From contig NZ_CP014518.1 in the NCBI RefSeq assembly GCF_001577305.1, forward strand, positions 2,728,001-2,792,000: DNA of 64,000 nt, given 5' to 3'. Of this stretch, positions 51,667 through 60,142 are shown piece by piece (position 1 is the first letter of the stretch; the number at the start of each line of letters is the position of its first letter). The notes beneath the pieces are model-generated. The model ran no database searches and was not told the origin of the DNA. It saw nothing but the letters and a program-made list of their open reading frames with translations. The translations under genes and the position numbers were made by a program. Source of the DNA: Sinomonas atrocyanea. Its GTDB lineage: Bacteria; Actinomycetota; Actinomycetes; Actinomycetales; Micrococcaceae.

Positions 51667-52764
51667 ATGGGGCAGCGCGAGTGGGACGAGAGCGACGTCC
51701 GCGTCCGCCCGAACAAGCGTGGCAGCCGTCCGCGCACCAAGGACCGGCCGAGCCACGAGGACGCCGTCGTGGGCCGCATCGTCACGGTGGACCGCGGGCG
51801 CTACACGGCGGTCCTCGACGAGGACACGCCCCAGGAGCGGGTGGTGATCGCCGCACGGGCCCGGGAGCTGCGCCGCACGCCCGTGGTGCCCGGCGACTTC
51901 GTGGGCCTGGTGGGCGACGTCAGCGGCCGGCCCGACACCCTCGCACGGCTCGTCCGCATCGAGGAGCGCTCGACCGTCCTGCGGCGCAGCGCCGACGACA
52001 CGGACCCGGACGAGCGGGTCGTCGTCGCGAACGCGGACCAGCTCGTGATCGTGGTCGCCGCTGCCAACCCCGAGCCCCGCACCGGCTTCATCGACCGGGC
52101 CCTCGTCGCGGCCTACGATGCCGGGATTGAGCCACTGCTGCTCGTGACGAAGGCGGACCTGAAGGATCCGGCCGCGCTCCTGGCCAACTACCGGCTCCTG
52201 CCCCTCACCGTCGTCGTGAGCCGCACCGCCGAGGAGCCCGCAGAGGGCGCCCAAACCGAAGACGGCGCCTCGGCCCGGCTCGACGACGAGGCCGTGGAGC
52301 GGCTCCGCGCCCAGCTCGAGGGCCACGTGACGGTACTGCTCGGCCACTCGGGCGTGGGCAAGTCCACCATGGTCAACGCGCTCACCGGCGCCGACCGCGC
52401 CACCGGCGGGGTCAACGCGGTGACCGGGCGCGGCCGGCACACCTCCTCCTCGGCGCTCGCGCTGCGCCTCGCCGACGCCCCGTCGGGCAGCTGGATCATC
52501 GACACTCCCGGGATCCGCTCGTTCGGGCTCGCCCACGTGGACCCCGACCGGATCCTGCACGCCTTCGCGGACCTCGAGCCGGGCATCGAGGCATGCGAAC
52601 GCGGCTGCCGGCATGACGCCGCGGCAGTGGGCTGCGGCCTCGACGCGTGGGTCGCCGGCGGGCACGCGGGCGACGCCGGCCCGGCCCGCCTCGCGTCGCT
52701 GCGCCGCCTCCTCGGGGCCGGCCCGCGGGAGGAAGCGCAGGACGAGAAGGAACTCGGCGTCTAG
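51667..52764 (+). CDS. rsgA: Ribosome small-subunit GTPase RsgA
   Basis: A 365-residue circularly permuted GTPase that checks maturation of the 30S subunit. After a basic tail and an OB-fold domain, the G4 motif TKAD (about residue 159) precedes G1 GHSGVGKST (about 220) and G3 DTPGIRSFG, the diagnostic permuted order. The C-terminal zinc knuckle is ACERGCRHDAAAVGC. ATG 51667 follows the aroA stop by 1 nt. The permutation and the zinc motif make the identification firm. Confidence 0.95.
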   Translation: MGQREWDESDVRVRPNKRGSRPRTKDRPSHEDAVVGRIVTVDRGRYTAVLDEDTPQERVVIAARARELRRTPVVPGDFVGLVGDVSGRPDTLARLVRIEERSTVLRRSADDTDPDERVVVANADQLVIVVAAANPEPRTGFIDRALVAAYDAGIEPLLLVTKADLKDPAALLANYRLLPLTVVVSRTAEEPAEGAQTEDGASARLDDEAVERLRAQLEGHVTVLLGHSGVGKSTMVNALTGADRATGGVNAVTGRGRHTSSSALALRLADAPSGSWIIDTPGIRSFGLAHVDPDRILHAFADLEPGIEACERGCRHDAAAVGCGLDAWVAGGHAGDAGPARLASLRRLLGAGPREEAQDEKELGV

Positions 52765-52815
52765 GCTGTGCTCCCGTCTCGGCTGTGCCTCGCGGCCGGC
52801 GCGCGCCCCAGGGGA

Positions 52816-52821
52816 TAGCGT
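52816..52821 (+). promoter_or_regulatory. Candidate -10 (TAGCGT) for leaderless hisN
   Basis: TAGCGT ends 7 nt before the hisN ATG at 52829, so transcription would begin at or near the start codon. Confidence 0.45.
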
Positions 52822-52828
52822 GGGGTCC

Positions 52829-53650
52829 ATGACCTCAGTGACCGAGACCTCGTACAACGACGACCTCCGCCTCGCCCACGTCCTGGCGGACTCGGTCGAC
52901 GCCCAGACGATGGAGCGGTTCAAGGCCCTCGACCTGAAGGTGGAGACCAAGCCGGACCTGACCCCGGTCACCGACGCCGACCGCGCCGCCGAGGAGGCGA
53001 TCCGCGGGCAGCTCTCCCGCTCCCGGCCCCGCGACGCGGTGGTGGGCGAGGAGTTCGGGACCACGGGCCACGGGTCCCGCCGCTGGATCATCGACCCGAT
53101 CGACGGCACCAAGAACTTCGTCCGCGGCGTGCCCGTGTGGGCGTCCCTGATCGCCCTGGCCGACGGCGACGAGATCGTGGTCGGCGTGGTGAGCGCCCCG
53201 GCCCTCGGCCGGCGGTGGTGGGCGGCCAAGGGCACCGGCGCCTACACGGGGCGCTCCCTCGCCTCCGCCACGCGGCTGAAGGTCTCCGACGTCTCGAAGC
53301 TGCAGGACGCATCGCTGTCCTATTCCTCGCTCTCGGGCTGGAAGGAGCGCGGGAGCCTCGAGGACTTCCTCGGCCTCACCGACGAGGTCTGGCGGACCCG
53401 CGCCTACGGGGACTTCTGGTCCTACTGCCTCGTCGCCGAGGGCGCCGTGGACATCGCCACAGAGCCCGAGCTCGCCCTCTACGACATGGCCGCCCTCGTG
53501 CCCATCGTCACCGAGGCGGGGGGCCGCTTCACCTCCCTGGACGGGCAGGACGGCCCGTGGGGCGGCAATGCGCTCGCGACCAACGGGATCCTGCACTCCG
53601 AGGTGCTCGGCAAGCTGAACCCCGGCCGCGACGACCTCCTGCCGGACTGA
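52829..53650 (+). CDS. hisN: Histidinol-phosphatase, inositol monophosphatase family (HisN)
   Basis: A 273-residue IMPase-fold phosphatase. It has the metal motifs VVGEEFG, DPIDGTKNFV (about residues 88-97) and a C-terminal LYDMAALVPIVTEAGG. The N-terminus (YNDDLRLAHVLADSVDAQTM) matches actinobacterial HisN, which dephosphorylates histidinol phosphate in histidine synthesis; a general inositol phosphatase is the alternative. The ATG at 52829 is preceded by TAGCGT ending 7 nt upstream and has no strong ribosome binding site, which fits a leaderless transcript. Confidence 0.9.
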   Translation: MTSVTETSYNDDLRLAHVLADSVDAQTMERFKALDLKVETKPDLTPVTDADRAAEEAIRGQLSRSRPRDAVVGEEFGTTGHGSRRWIIDPIDGTKNFVRGVPVWASLIALADGDEIVVGVVSAPALGRRWWAAKGTGAYTGRSLASATRLKVSDVSKLQDASLSYSSLSGWKERGSLEDFLGLTDEVWRTRAYGDFWSYCLVAEGAVDIATEPELALYDMAALVPIVTEAGGRFTSLDGQDGPWGGNALATNGILHSEVLGKLNPGRDDLLPD

Positions 53651-53742
53651 CGCGGGCCCCGGCAGCCGGCCCGCGCCCCGTCACCGTTCGTCACACTGAC
53701 CCGCTGCGCGCCGCCCGGCGTGCGCGGCCCTCCCGCGTGCCC

Positions 53743-53748
53743 TAGGGT
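53743..53748 (+). promoter_or_regulatory. Candidate -10 (TAGGGT) upstream of the SAM-IV riboswitch
   Basis: TAGGGT ends about 10 nt before the first conserved riboswitch base, which is where the transcript should start. No -35 is visible. Confidence 0.45.
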
Positions 53749-53756
53749 CTTTGCCA

Positions 53757-53880
53757 AGGTCACGAGTGCCAGCGCGAAACCCCGGTTTGCTGGCCGGCAA
53801 CCCTCCCAGACGCGGCGGGGTGCCCCGGGTGACGACCGGGCCGGTCCGGAACGGATGCGGCAAGCGCGGACCCGAGGGTC
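53757..53880 (+). ncRNA. SAM-IV riboswitch
   Basis: The leader carries the conserved blocks of the actinobacterial SAM-IV class in order: GGTCACGAGTGCCAGCG (53759-53775), GCTGGCCGGCAACCCTCC (53789-53806) and GGTGCCCCGGGTGACGACC (53819-53837), with P1 closed by GGTC/GACC. A further GC-rich stem region with GCAAGCGC follows, as in the pseudoknotted 3' part of this class. It binds S-adenosylmethionine and should lower expression of the class V aminotransferase that starts 22 nt downstream when SAM is plentiful. The 3' boundary is approximate. Confidence 0.88.
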
Positions 53881-53901
53881 CCTCGCCTGTGAGGAACGCC
53901 G

Positions 53902-55302
53902 ATGAGCACTGTCCTGTCCCCCACCGCCGACGCTGCCGAGCTGAGCGCGCGGTACCCCGACGCGCTCGAGCCACTCGCCGCCGTCGTCGGCGCCGACCTC
54001 GCCGCGCCGCTCGTGACCGGCGGGAGCGTCCGGTACGCCAATCTCGACTACGCGGCCTCCGCCCCGGCGCTGGCCGAGGTCGCCGACCACCTCACCGAGG
54101 TGCTGCCCTTCTACGCGAGCGTGCACCGCGGCGCCGGCTACGCCTCGCAGATCAGCACGAGCGTCTACGAGAACGCGCGCGGAACCGTGCGCGCCTTCGC
54201 CGGGGCGAGGCCGGACGACGCGGTCGTGTTCACGCGCAACACCACCGACTCCCTCAACCTGCTCGCCGGCTGCGTCCCGCCCGGCCTCGACGTCCTCTAC
54301 CTGGACATCGAGCACCACGCGAACCTCCTGCCCTGGCAGGGCCGCCCGCACCGCAGCGTCGTCGCCGCGGACACGGTCGCCGAGACGCTCGAGCGCCTCG
54401 GCGCAGAGCTCGCCCACGGCGGGGTGGGCCTCCTCGCCGTGACCGGGGCCTCCAACGTCACCGGGGAAGTCCTCCCCCTCGCCGAGCTCGCCGCCCTCGC
54501 CCACGCCCACGGGGCCAGGATCCTCGTCGACGCCGCCCAGCTGGCCCCGCACCGCCGGATCGACATGGCGGGGGACCCCGGAGCCGTCACGGGCATCGAC
54601 TACCTCGCCTTCTCGGGCCACAAGCTCTACGCCCCCTTCGGCAGCGGCGTGCTCGTGGGCCGGCCGGACTGGCTCGACGCCGGCCGGCCGCACCTCGCCG
54701 GCGGCGGCGCCGTCAGCGAGGTCCGCCTCGAGTCCGTGGCCTGGGCCACCGGGCCGGCCCGGCACGAGGCCGGCTCCCCCAACGTCCTCGGCGCGGCGAC
54801 GCTCGCCCGCGCCGCCGAGGTCCTCGGCGCCCTGGACCCCGTCGCGTGGACCCGCCACGAGGAGCAGCTGCGCGCCGCGCTCGTGGACGGCCTGGAGGCG
54901 ATCGACGGCGTCGGCGTCCACCGCCTCTTCGCCGACGCGCCGTCGGCGATCGGCGTGGTGAACTTCTCGATTGCCGGCTACGACGCGGGCCTCGCGGCCG
55001 CCTACCTCTCCGCAGAGCACGGCATCGGCGTGCGGGACGGGCGATTCTGCGCCCATCCTGCCCTGACCCGGCTCGGGCTGCCGGCGGGCTCCCTGCGGGC
55101 CAGCTTCGGCGTCGGCTCCCGGCTCGAGGACGTCGAGCGGCTCGTGGCAGCGGTCGGGCAGCTCGTCGAGGCCGGGCTGGGCATCGACTACGCCGTCGAC
55201 GCCGGGCGATGGGTCCCTGCCCGGGACACCCGGCCGTTCCCCGCCTGGGCGCCCAACACCCCGGGCACCGCGGGGGCGGCGCCGTGCAGCCTCGGCGAGT
55301 GA
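53902..55302 (+). CDS. Class V aminotransferase / cysteine desulfurase-like protein under SAM-IV control
   Basis: A 466-residue fold-type I PLP enzyme of the SufS/NifS-like class V family. It has NLDYAASAPALAEV at the N-terminus, HHANLLPW, ILVDAAQLAPHR and the PLP lysine in FSGHKLYAPFG (about residue 240), and RFCAHPALTRLG supplies a possible active-site cysteine. A nonconserved C-terminal extension of about 40 residues is present. The ATG has GAGGAA upstream. The SAM-IV riboswitch in its leader implies a role in sulfur amino acid supply or sulfur transfer, but the substrate is unknown. There is no suf/isc gene nearby. Confidence 0.85.
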   Translation: MSTVLSPTADAAELSARYPDALEPLAAVVGADLAAPLVTGGSVRYANLDYAASAPALAEVADHLTEVLPFYASVHRGAGYASQISTSVYENARGTVRAFAGARPDDAVVFTRNTTDSLNLLAGCVPPGLDVLYLDIEHHANLLPWQGRPHRSVVAADTVAETLERLGAELAHGGVGLLAVTGASNVTGEVLPLAELAALAHAHGARILVDAAQLAPHRRIDMAGDPGAVTGIDYLAFSGHKLYAPFGSGVLVGRPDWLDAGRPHLAGGGAVSEVRLESVAWATGPARHEAGSPNVLGAATLARAAEVLGALDPVAWTRHEEQLRAALVDGLEAIDGVGVHRLFADAPSAIGVVNFSIAGYDAGLAAAYLSAEHGIGVRDGRFCAHPALTRLGLPAGSLRASFGVGSRLEDVERLVAAVGQLVEAGLGIDYAVDAGRWVPARDTRPFPAWAPNTPGTAGAAPCSLGE

Positions 55303-55374
55303 GCGGCGTCGTCCGCACGCCCTAGGGGCCGCGCCCGACGTAGAGTGGGGAGCCGGAATCCTCGAAAGGAACTG

Positions 55375-56139
55375 ATGGGACGGGGCGGGCCGAAGTTCGA
55401 CGACGCGCGGCGGCGCGAGCTCGCCGGGGCGTTCTCCGCCGGCGGCGAGCACTACGAACGGGTCCGCCCCGGCTACCCGAGGGAGGCGGCCGACTGGATC
55501 GTCCCGGACGGCGCGCGCACCGCGGTCGATCTCGGGGCCGGCACCGGCAAGTTCACCGAGCTGCTCGTGGCCCGCGGCCTCGCCGTGACCGCCGTGGACC
55601 CGTCCGCGGACATGCTGGCCCAGCTCGCCGCCAGGCTCCCCTCGGTCACGTGCGTCGCTGCCCCCGCCGAGCGGACCGGGCTGCCGGACGCCTCCACGGA
55701 CGTGGTGGTCGCCGCCCAGGCCTGGCACTGGTTCGACCCGGCGGCCGCGACCCGCGAGGCGGCCCGCCTCCTCCGTCCGGGCGGCCGCGCCGGGCTCGTG
55801 TGGAACCAGCTCGACACGCGCATCCCCTGGGTCCACCGGCTCTCGCGCATCATGCACGCCGGCGACGTCCACAAGCCGGACTACCACCCGCCGTCGGGCC
55901 CGGAGCTGCACGGCTGGGAGCCGCTCGTGATCGCCTGGGAGGACCCGACCACCCCCGAGGGCATCGTGGAGCTGACGAAGTCCCGCAGCTACTACCTGCG
56001 GGCCTCCGAGAAGAACCGGCGCAGGGTCGAGGACAACCTCGCCTGGTACCTCTTCGAGCACCTCGGCCACTCCGCTGGCGAGCCCCTCGCCCTGCCCTAC
56101 ATCACCCAGGCGTGGCGCGCCACGGAGGCACCGCGCTGA
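55375..56139 (+). CDS. Class I SAM-dependent methyltransferase
   Basis: A 254-residue protein with the methyltransferase motif I VDLGAGTGKFTELL (about residues 52-65), VDPSADML as motif post-I, and QAWHWFDPAAATREAARLLR, typical of the Methyltransf_11 family (ubiquinone/trans-aconitate methyltransferase-like). The substrate is unknown. The ATG at 55375 has AAAGGA 4-5 nt upstream, and TAGAGT (55341-55346) could be its -10, giving a short leader. It lies 72 nt after the aminotransferase. Confidence 0.85.
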   Translation: MGRGGPKFDDARRRELAGAFSAGGEHYERVRPGYPREAADWIVPDGARTAVDLGAGTGKFTELLVARGLAVTAVDPSADMLAQLAARLPSVTCVAAPAERTGLPDASTDVVVAAQAWHWFDPAAATREAARLLRPGGRAGLVWNQLDTRIPWVHRLSRIMHAGDVHKPDYHPPSGPELHGWEPLVIAWEDPTTPEGIVELTKSRSYYLRASEKNRRRVEDNLAWYLFEHLGHSAGEPLALPYITQAWRATEAPR

Positions 56140-56184
56140 CGCCGGTGCGCAGCACCTTGCCGCACGCAAGCGCAGCCCGTAGTG

Positions 56185-56200
56185 TTTAGGTGTACCGAAA
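56185..56200. promoter_or_regulatory. MntR/DtxR-type operator upstream of mntH
   Basis: TTTAGGTGTACCGAAA is an imperfect 16-bp palindrome (six of eight positions symmetric) of the form expected for DtxR/MntR-family boxes, 58 nt before the mntH start. The AT-rich bases continuing downstream (ACTTATGTTTGG) may hold the promoter. Confidence 0.6.
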
Positions 56201-56257
56201 ACTTATGTTTGGCGCGTCTAAGTGCCAGGCAGGCGCTGGCGAGGAGGCCGGTCGAGG

Positions 56258-57532
56258 GTGGACAGGGTGCTGAAGGCGCAGCGCACGGCCGCGGGCCGCT
56301 CCCGCTGGCCCCTGCTCCTCGGGGCCCTCGGACCGGCGTTCGTGGCCTCCGTGGCCTATGTGGACCCCGGCAATGTGGCGGCGAACCTGACCGCAGGCGC
56401 CCGATACGGCTACCTGCTCATGTGGGTGCTCGTCCTCGCCAACCTCATGGCGATGCTCATCCAGTACCTCTCGGCGAAGCTCGGCGTGGTCACGGGGCGC
56501 ACGCTCCCCGAGCTGCTGGGAGCCCGCCTGAGGCCCGGACCCCGCCGGCTCTACTGGGCGCAGGCCGAGATCGTCGCGCTCGCCACAGACCTCGCCGAGG
56601 TGGTGGGCGGCGCGCTCGCGCTGCAGCTCCTGTTCCGGGTCCCGCTCCCCGTGGGCGCCGTCATCGTCGGGGTCGTCTCGATGGGGATCCTCGCGATCCA
56701 GGATTTCCGCACCCAGCAGCGGTTCGAGCTGGCGATCGTTGCCCTCCTCGCCGTCATCGCGCTCGGCTTCCTCGCCGGCCTCGCCGTCAGCGCGCCCTCC
56801 CCGGCCGCCATGGCCGGCGGGCTCCTTCCCCGGTTCGACGGCCCCGACTCGGTCCTGCTCGCCGCCTCCATGCTGGGGGCCACCGTCATGCCCCACGCGA
56901 TCTACGTCCATTCGGCGCTGTCCCGCGACCGCCACCGCGGCGACGCCGACGGCCACCCGGGCGCCCCGGCCATCCGGCGGCTCCTGCGGGGGACGCGCGT
57001 GGACGTGGTCATCGCCCTCGGGGTCGCGGGCGTCGTCAACATCGGCATGCTCCTCCTCGCAGCCTCCACTCTCGGCGGCACCGAGGGAACGGACTCGATC
57101 GAGGGGGCGCACGCGGCGATCGAGAGGGCGCTCGGCCCCGCCGTTGGCATCGTCTTCGCCGTGGGGCTGCTCGCCAGCGGCCTCGCCTCCACCGCCGTGG
57201 GCTCCTACGCCGGTGCGACGATCATGCAGGGCCTGCTCGAACGCCGCATTCCCCTCGTCCTCCGCCGGGCGATCACGCTGGTCCCGTCGGTGCTGGTCCT
57301 CGCCCTCGGCGTGGACCCCACGTGGGCCCTCGTCGTGAGCCAGGCGGTCCTGAGCTTCGGGATCCCGTTCGCCCTCGTCCCGCTCATCCGGCTCAGCACC
57401 CAGGCCGCCGTGGTCGGCGAGCACACGCTGCGGCCGCCGCTGGTGGTCGCCGCCTGGCTCAGCGCGGCGCTGGTCATCGTGCTCAACGTCGCCCTGCTCT
57501 GGCTCACGGCCGGCCCCCTGCTCGGACGGTAG
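56258..57532 (+). CDS. mntH: Nramp-family Mn2+ transporter
   Basis: About 424 residues with eleven or so membrane helices. The Nramp metal-binding motifs DPGN (in VAYVDPGNVAAN, about 36-39) and MPH (in GATVMPHAIYVHSALSRD) are both intact. It imports Mn2+ (and Fe2+) with protons. I chose the GTG at 56258 with GAGGAGG 10 nt upstream; GTGs at 56222 and 56267 are in frame. A DtxR/MntR-like box lies upstream, and the mntR gene follows 10 nt after the stop, so the regulator is encoded with its target. Confidence 0.92.
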   Translation: MDRVLKAQRTAAGRSRWPLLLGALGPAFVASVAYVDPGNVAANLTAGARYGYLLMWVLVLANLMAMLIQYLSAKLGVVTGRTLPELLGARLRPGPRRLYWAQAEIVALATDLAEVVGGALALQLLFRVPLPVGAVIVGVVSMGILAIQDFRTQQRFELAIVALLAVIALGFLAGLAVSAPSPAAMAGGLLPRFDGPDSVLLAASMLGATVMPHAIYVHSALSRDRHRGDADGHPGAPAIRRLLRGTRVDVVIALGVAGVVNIGMLLLAASTLGGTEGTDSIEGAHAAIERALGPAVGIVFAVGLLASGLASTAVGSYAGATIMQGLLERRIPLVLRRAITLVPSVLVLALGVDPTWALVVSQAVLSFGIPFALVPLIRLSTQAAVVGEHTLRPPLVVAAWLSAALVIVLNVALLWLTAGPLLGR

Positions 57533-57535
57533 GGT
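57530..57535 (+). promoter_or_regulatory. Candidate -10 (TAGGGT) for leaderless mntR
   Basis: TAGGGT begins with the mntH stop codon and ends 7 nt before the GTG at 57543, which supports that start and a promoter separate from mntH. Confidence 0.4.
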
Positions 57536-57542
57536 GGATGGC

Positions 57543-58256
57543 GTGAAGAGCCAGCTCTCCTCCTCCACCGAGGACTACGTGAAGACGATCTATGCCTTCA
57601 CCGAGTGGCAGGACGCCCCCATCACGTCCTCGCAGCTCGCGGCACGGCTCGGCGTGGCGAACTCGTCGGTGTCCGAGATGGTGCGCAAGCTCAAGGACCT
57701 CGGCCTCGTGGACCACCGCCCGTACGGCGCGGTGCGGCTCACCCAGGAGGGCCGGCGCGTGGCGCTCACCATGGTCCGGCGGCACCGCCTCCTCGAGACC
57801 TTCCTGGTCAGCGAGCTGGGCTACAGCTGGGACGAGGTCCACGTCGAGGCCGAGCTGCTCGAGCACGCGGTCTCCGACCTCTTCGTCGAGCGCCTGGCCG
57901 CCAAGCTCGGCAACCCTGCCCGCGATCCCCACGGGGACCCGATCCCGACGGCGGAGGGGACCGTGCCCCGCATCGACGCCCACCGCCTCAGCGAGCTCGA
58001 TCCCGGCCACACGGGACGGATCGCCCGGATCAGCGACGAGAACCCGGATCTGCTCCGCTACCTCGCCCAGGAGAGGATCTCCCTCGACACGGACGTGACG
58101 GTGGTGCGGCGCAAGCCGTTCGGCGGCCCGCTCGTGGTCCGCATCGACGAGGGCGACGGCTCGCGCGACTTCGACGTTGCCGACGAGGTGGCCGGAGCGG
58201 TGTGGGTCCGGAACGGGCCGCCCCACGCGGGCTGTGCCCTCGAGCCCGGCTCCTAG
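57543..58256 (+). CDS. mntR: DtxR/MntR-family metal-dependent repressor
   Basis: About 237 residues: N-terminal winged helix (STEDYVKTIYAF; NSSVSEMVRKLKDLGLV), dimerisation and metal-binding domain (RHRLLETFLVSELGYSWDEV) and a C-terminal SH3/FeoA-like domain (about 155-225). The context (10 nt after mntH, operator-like box in front of mntH) says manganese-responsive MntR rather than iron-responsive IdeR. I chose the GTG at 57543 (MKSQLSSST); a GTG at 57534 is in frame. It shares its stop tetranucleotide CTAG with the convergent YrdB-like gene. Confidence 0.9.
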   Translation: MKSQLSSSTEDYVKTIYAFTEWQDAPITSSQLAARLGVANSSVSEMVRKLKDLGLVDHRPYGAVRLTQEGRRVALTMVRRHRLLETFLVSELGYSWDEVHVEAELLEHAVSDLFVERLAAKLGNPARDPHGDPIPTAEGTVPRIDAHRLSELDPGHTGRIARISDENPDLLRYLAQERISLDTDVTVVRRKPFGGPLVVRIDEGDGSRDFDVADEVAGAVWVRNGPPHAGCALEPGS

Positions 58257-58657
58257 TACTTCCGCTGGAGCCAGAACGCGAGCACCGTATCGGCCAGCGC
58301 CAGCACCGCCAGGACGAGGCCCAGCGGCTGCCCGCAGGCCGCGGCGGCCAGCCCCGCCGCCGCGAACGCGGCCAGGCCCACGAGCGGGCGCCGGGGCCAG
58401 GAGATCCTCCGCCGCGCCTTCGGCGCCATGAACAGGCCCCACGCGACCGCGAAGGCGCCGGCCAGGACCAAGCCCGCGACGGCACCGCCTGCCGCGGGGG
58501 CCAGCCTGCTGCCGATGTACCAGAACGCACCGAGGGCGGCGACCTCGAGGAGGAACGCGAGCGCCGCGTGCAGCATCCCCCACGGGCCGCCTGGCGCCTC
58601 GGGGCCCGGTGCGGCGGGCCGGCGGCTGTCCCGGCGGCGCGTGGCATCAGAGGTCAT
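58253..58657 (-). CDS. YrdB/DUF2568 family membrane protein
   Basis: A 134-residue protein with a charged, Pro/Arg-rich N-terminus (about 1-25) and four hydrophobic segments (ALAFLLEVAALGAFWYIGS; GLVLAGAFAVAWGLFMAP; VGLAAFAAAGLAAAACG; VLAVLALADTVLAFWL). The WGLFMAPKA and GLAALA pattern is that of DUF2568 (YrdB-like). The function is unknown. Its start overlaps the stop of the upstream MFS gene by 11 nt and its stop shares CTAG with mntR. Confidence 0.82.
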   Translation of the reverse strand: MTSDATRRRDSRRPAAPGPEAPGGPWGMLHAALAFLLEVAALGAFWYIGSRLAPAAGGAVAGLVLAGAFAVAWGLFMAPKARRRISWPRRPLVGLAAFAAAGLAAAACGQPLGLVLAVLALADTVLAFWLQRKY

Positions 58658-60059
58658 GGCTGTCCCTCCCAGAACGTGTTCGGTCCCCCCGTGCCCTGAT
58701 CCTAGCCGCGGGGATGCCCACCGCAGAGGTCGCCGCGGCGGCGGCGAGCAGGAGCGCCGTCGCCGCAGCCCCGCGGCGGAAGCCCACGTCGTCGAGCACC
58801 CCTCCGACGATCGCCCCCGAAGCGGCGATCGCCACGAGGGACGCGATGCGCGCGGCGGCGTTGTTCACCGCGGAGCCCACGCCCTCCGACCCGGCGGGCA
58901 CGGCCCCGAGGACGGTCGAGGTGAGCGGGGCGACCATGACCGCGAGGCCGAGCCCCAGGAGCACCATGGGCCCGAAGACGTCCCGCCAGTACGCCAGCGG
59001 CGGCGCGGCGAGGGCGAGCCACACGAAGCCCGCGGCAGCGGTGGCCGGACCGGCGGCCATCGGCAGCCGCGGACCAGTGCGCCCGGTCAGCCGGGCCACC
59101 GTGCCCGAGAGCAGGAGCATCGGCACCGTGGCGGGCAGCATGCCGACGCCGGCCGCGAACGCCGTCAGGCCCATCCGCTGCTGGAGGTAGAGGCCCACGA
59201 GGAACGCACCGAGCCCGAGGGCGCCGTAGGCCCAGACGGTGGCCACGTTCCCGGCGGCGAAGGTGCGGTTGCGGAACAGGGCCAGCGGGAGCTGGGGCGA
59301 GGCGGTACGGCGCTGCCGCGCGACGTAGGCGCCGACGGCCGCCGCCCCGACCGCGAGCGGGCCGAGGACCAAGGCGCTCGCCCATCCCAGCGTGGTCTGC
59401 CAGATCAGCCCCAGGACGATTCCTCCCAGGCCCACCACTCCCATCACGGCGCTCGCCAGATCGAACGGCCCGGGCTGGGGCGGCCGCGGGGACGCGTCGC
59501 GCCGCAGCACGGCCAGCGGGCGCGCCAGGACGGCGGCGGGGACGAGATTGACGAGGAACACGAGCCGCCAGCTGCCGAGCGTCACGAGGGCGCCGCCGAG
59601 GAACGGCGCCGCCACGGAGGCCGCCGCCGTCCACGCCGTCCAGCGGGCGATGAGCCGGAGCCGGACCGGGCCCTGTGCGGACGCCGTGATGAGCGCGAGG
59701 GCACTCGGGGTGATGAGGGCGCCCGCCGCCCCCTGGAGCACCCTCGCGCCCACGAGGAACCAGCCCGCCGGCGCGAGGCCGCAGGCCAGGGACGTCAGGG
59801 TGAACGCCGCGGTGCCCACCGCCAGCACGCGCTCGGTGCCGAACCGGTCCGCGACCGCCCCGGCGGCGAGGAGCAGCGAGCCGAGGGTGAGCAAATAGCC
59901 GTCCACGACCCACTGCTGGAGCAGGAGTCCGCCGCCCAGCTCGCGCTGGATCGCCGGCAGGGCGAGGCTCACCCCCGAGGAGTCGATGATCACGAGGCAG
60001 CTCGAGGTCACGGCCGCGAGCAGCACGCGGCGCAGGCCGGCCGCATCCGGGACGTTCAC
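58647..60059 (-). CDS. MFS drug-exporter-like transporter (DHA2/EmrB type)
   Basis: About 470 residues with about 14 predicted membrane helices. The N-terminal SSCLVIIDSSGVSLALPAI, then QWVVDGYLLTLGSLLLAAG and ARVLQGAAGALITPSALALI, are the motif series of the 14-helix DHA2 family of proton-driven drug exporters. The substrate is unknown. I chose the GTG at 60059 (MNVPDAAGL) with AGGA 7 nt upstream; longer frames run into the tmRNA terminator. It is the first gene of a two-gene unit with the YrdB-like protein. Confidence 0.85.
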   Translation of the reverse strand: MNVPDAAGLRRVLLAAVTSSCLVIIDSSGVSLALPAIQRELGGGLLLQQWVVDGYLLTLGSLLLAAGAVADRFGTERVLAVGTAAFTLTSLACGLAPAGWFLVGARVLQGAAGALITPSALALITASAQGPVRLRLIARWTAWTAAASVAAPFLGGALVTLGSWRLVFLVNLVPAAVLARPLAVLRRDASPRPPQPGPFDLASAVMGVVGLGGIVLGLIWQTTLGWASALVLGPLAVGAAAVGAYVARQRRTASPQLPLALFRNRTFAAGNVATVWAYGALGLGAFLVGLYLQQRMGLTAFAAGVGMLPATVPMLLLSGTVARLTGRTGPRLPMAAGPATAAAGFVWLALAAPPLAYWRDVFGPMVLLGLGLAVMVAPLTSTVLGAVPAGSEGVGSAVNNAAARIASLVAIAASGAIVGGVLDDVGFRRGAAATALLLAAAAATSAVGIPAARIRARGDRTRSGRDSHDL

Positions 60060-60142
60060 AGGGCCATCCTGCCCGCGATCGCCGGCCGGGACGAGGTCTG
60101 GGCCACGAAACCCTGGCACCGCCGGCGCCGCGGGCATTAAAC

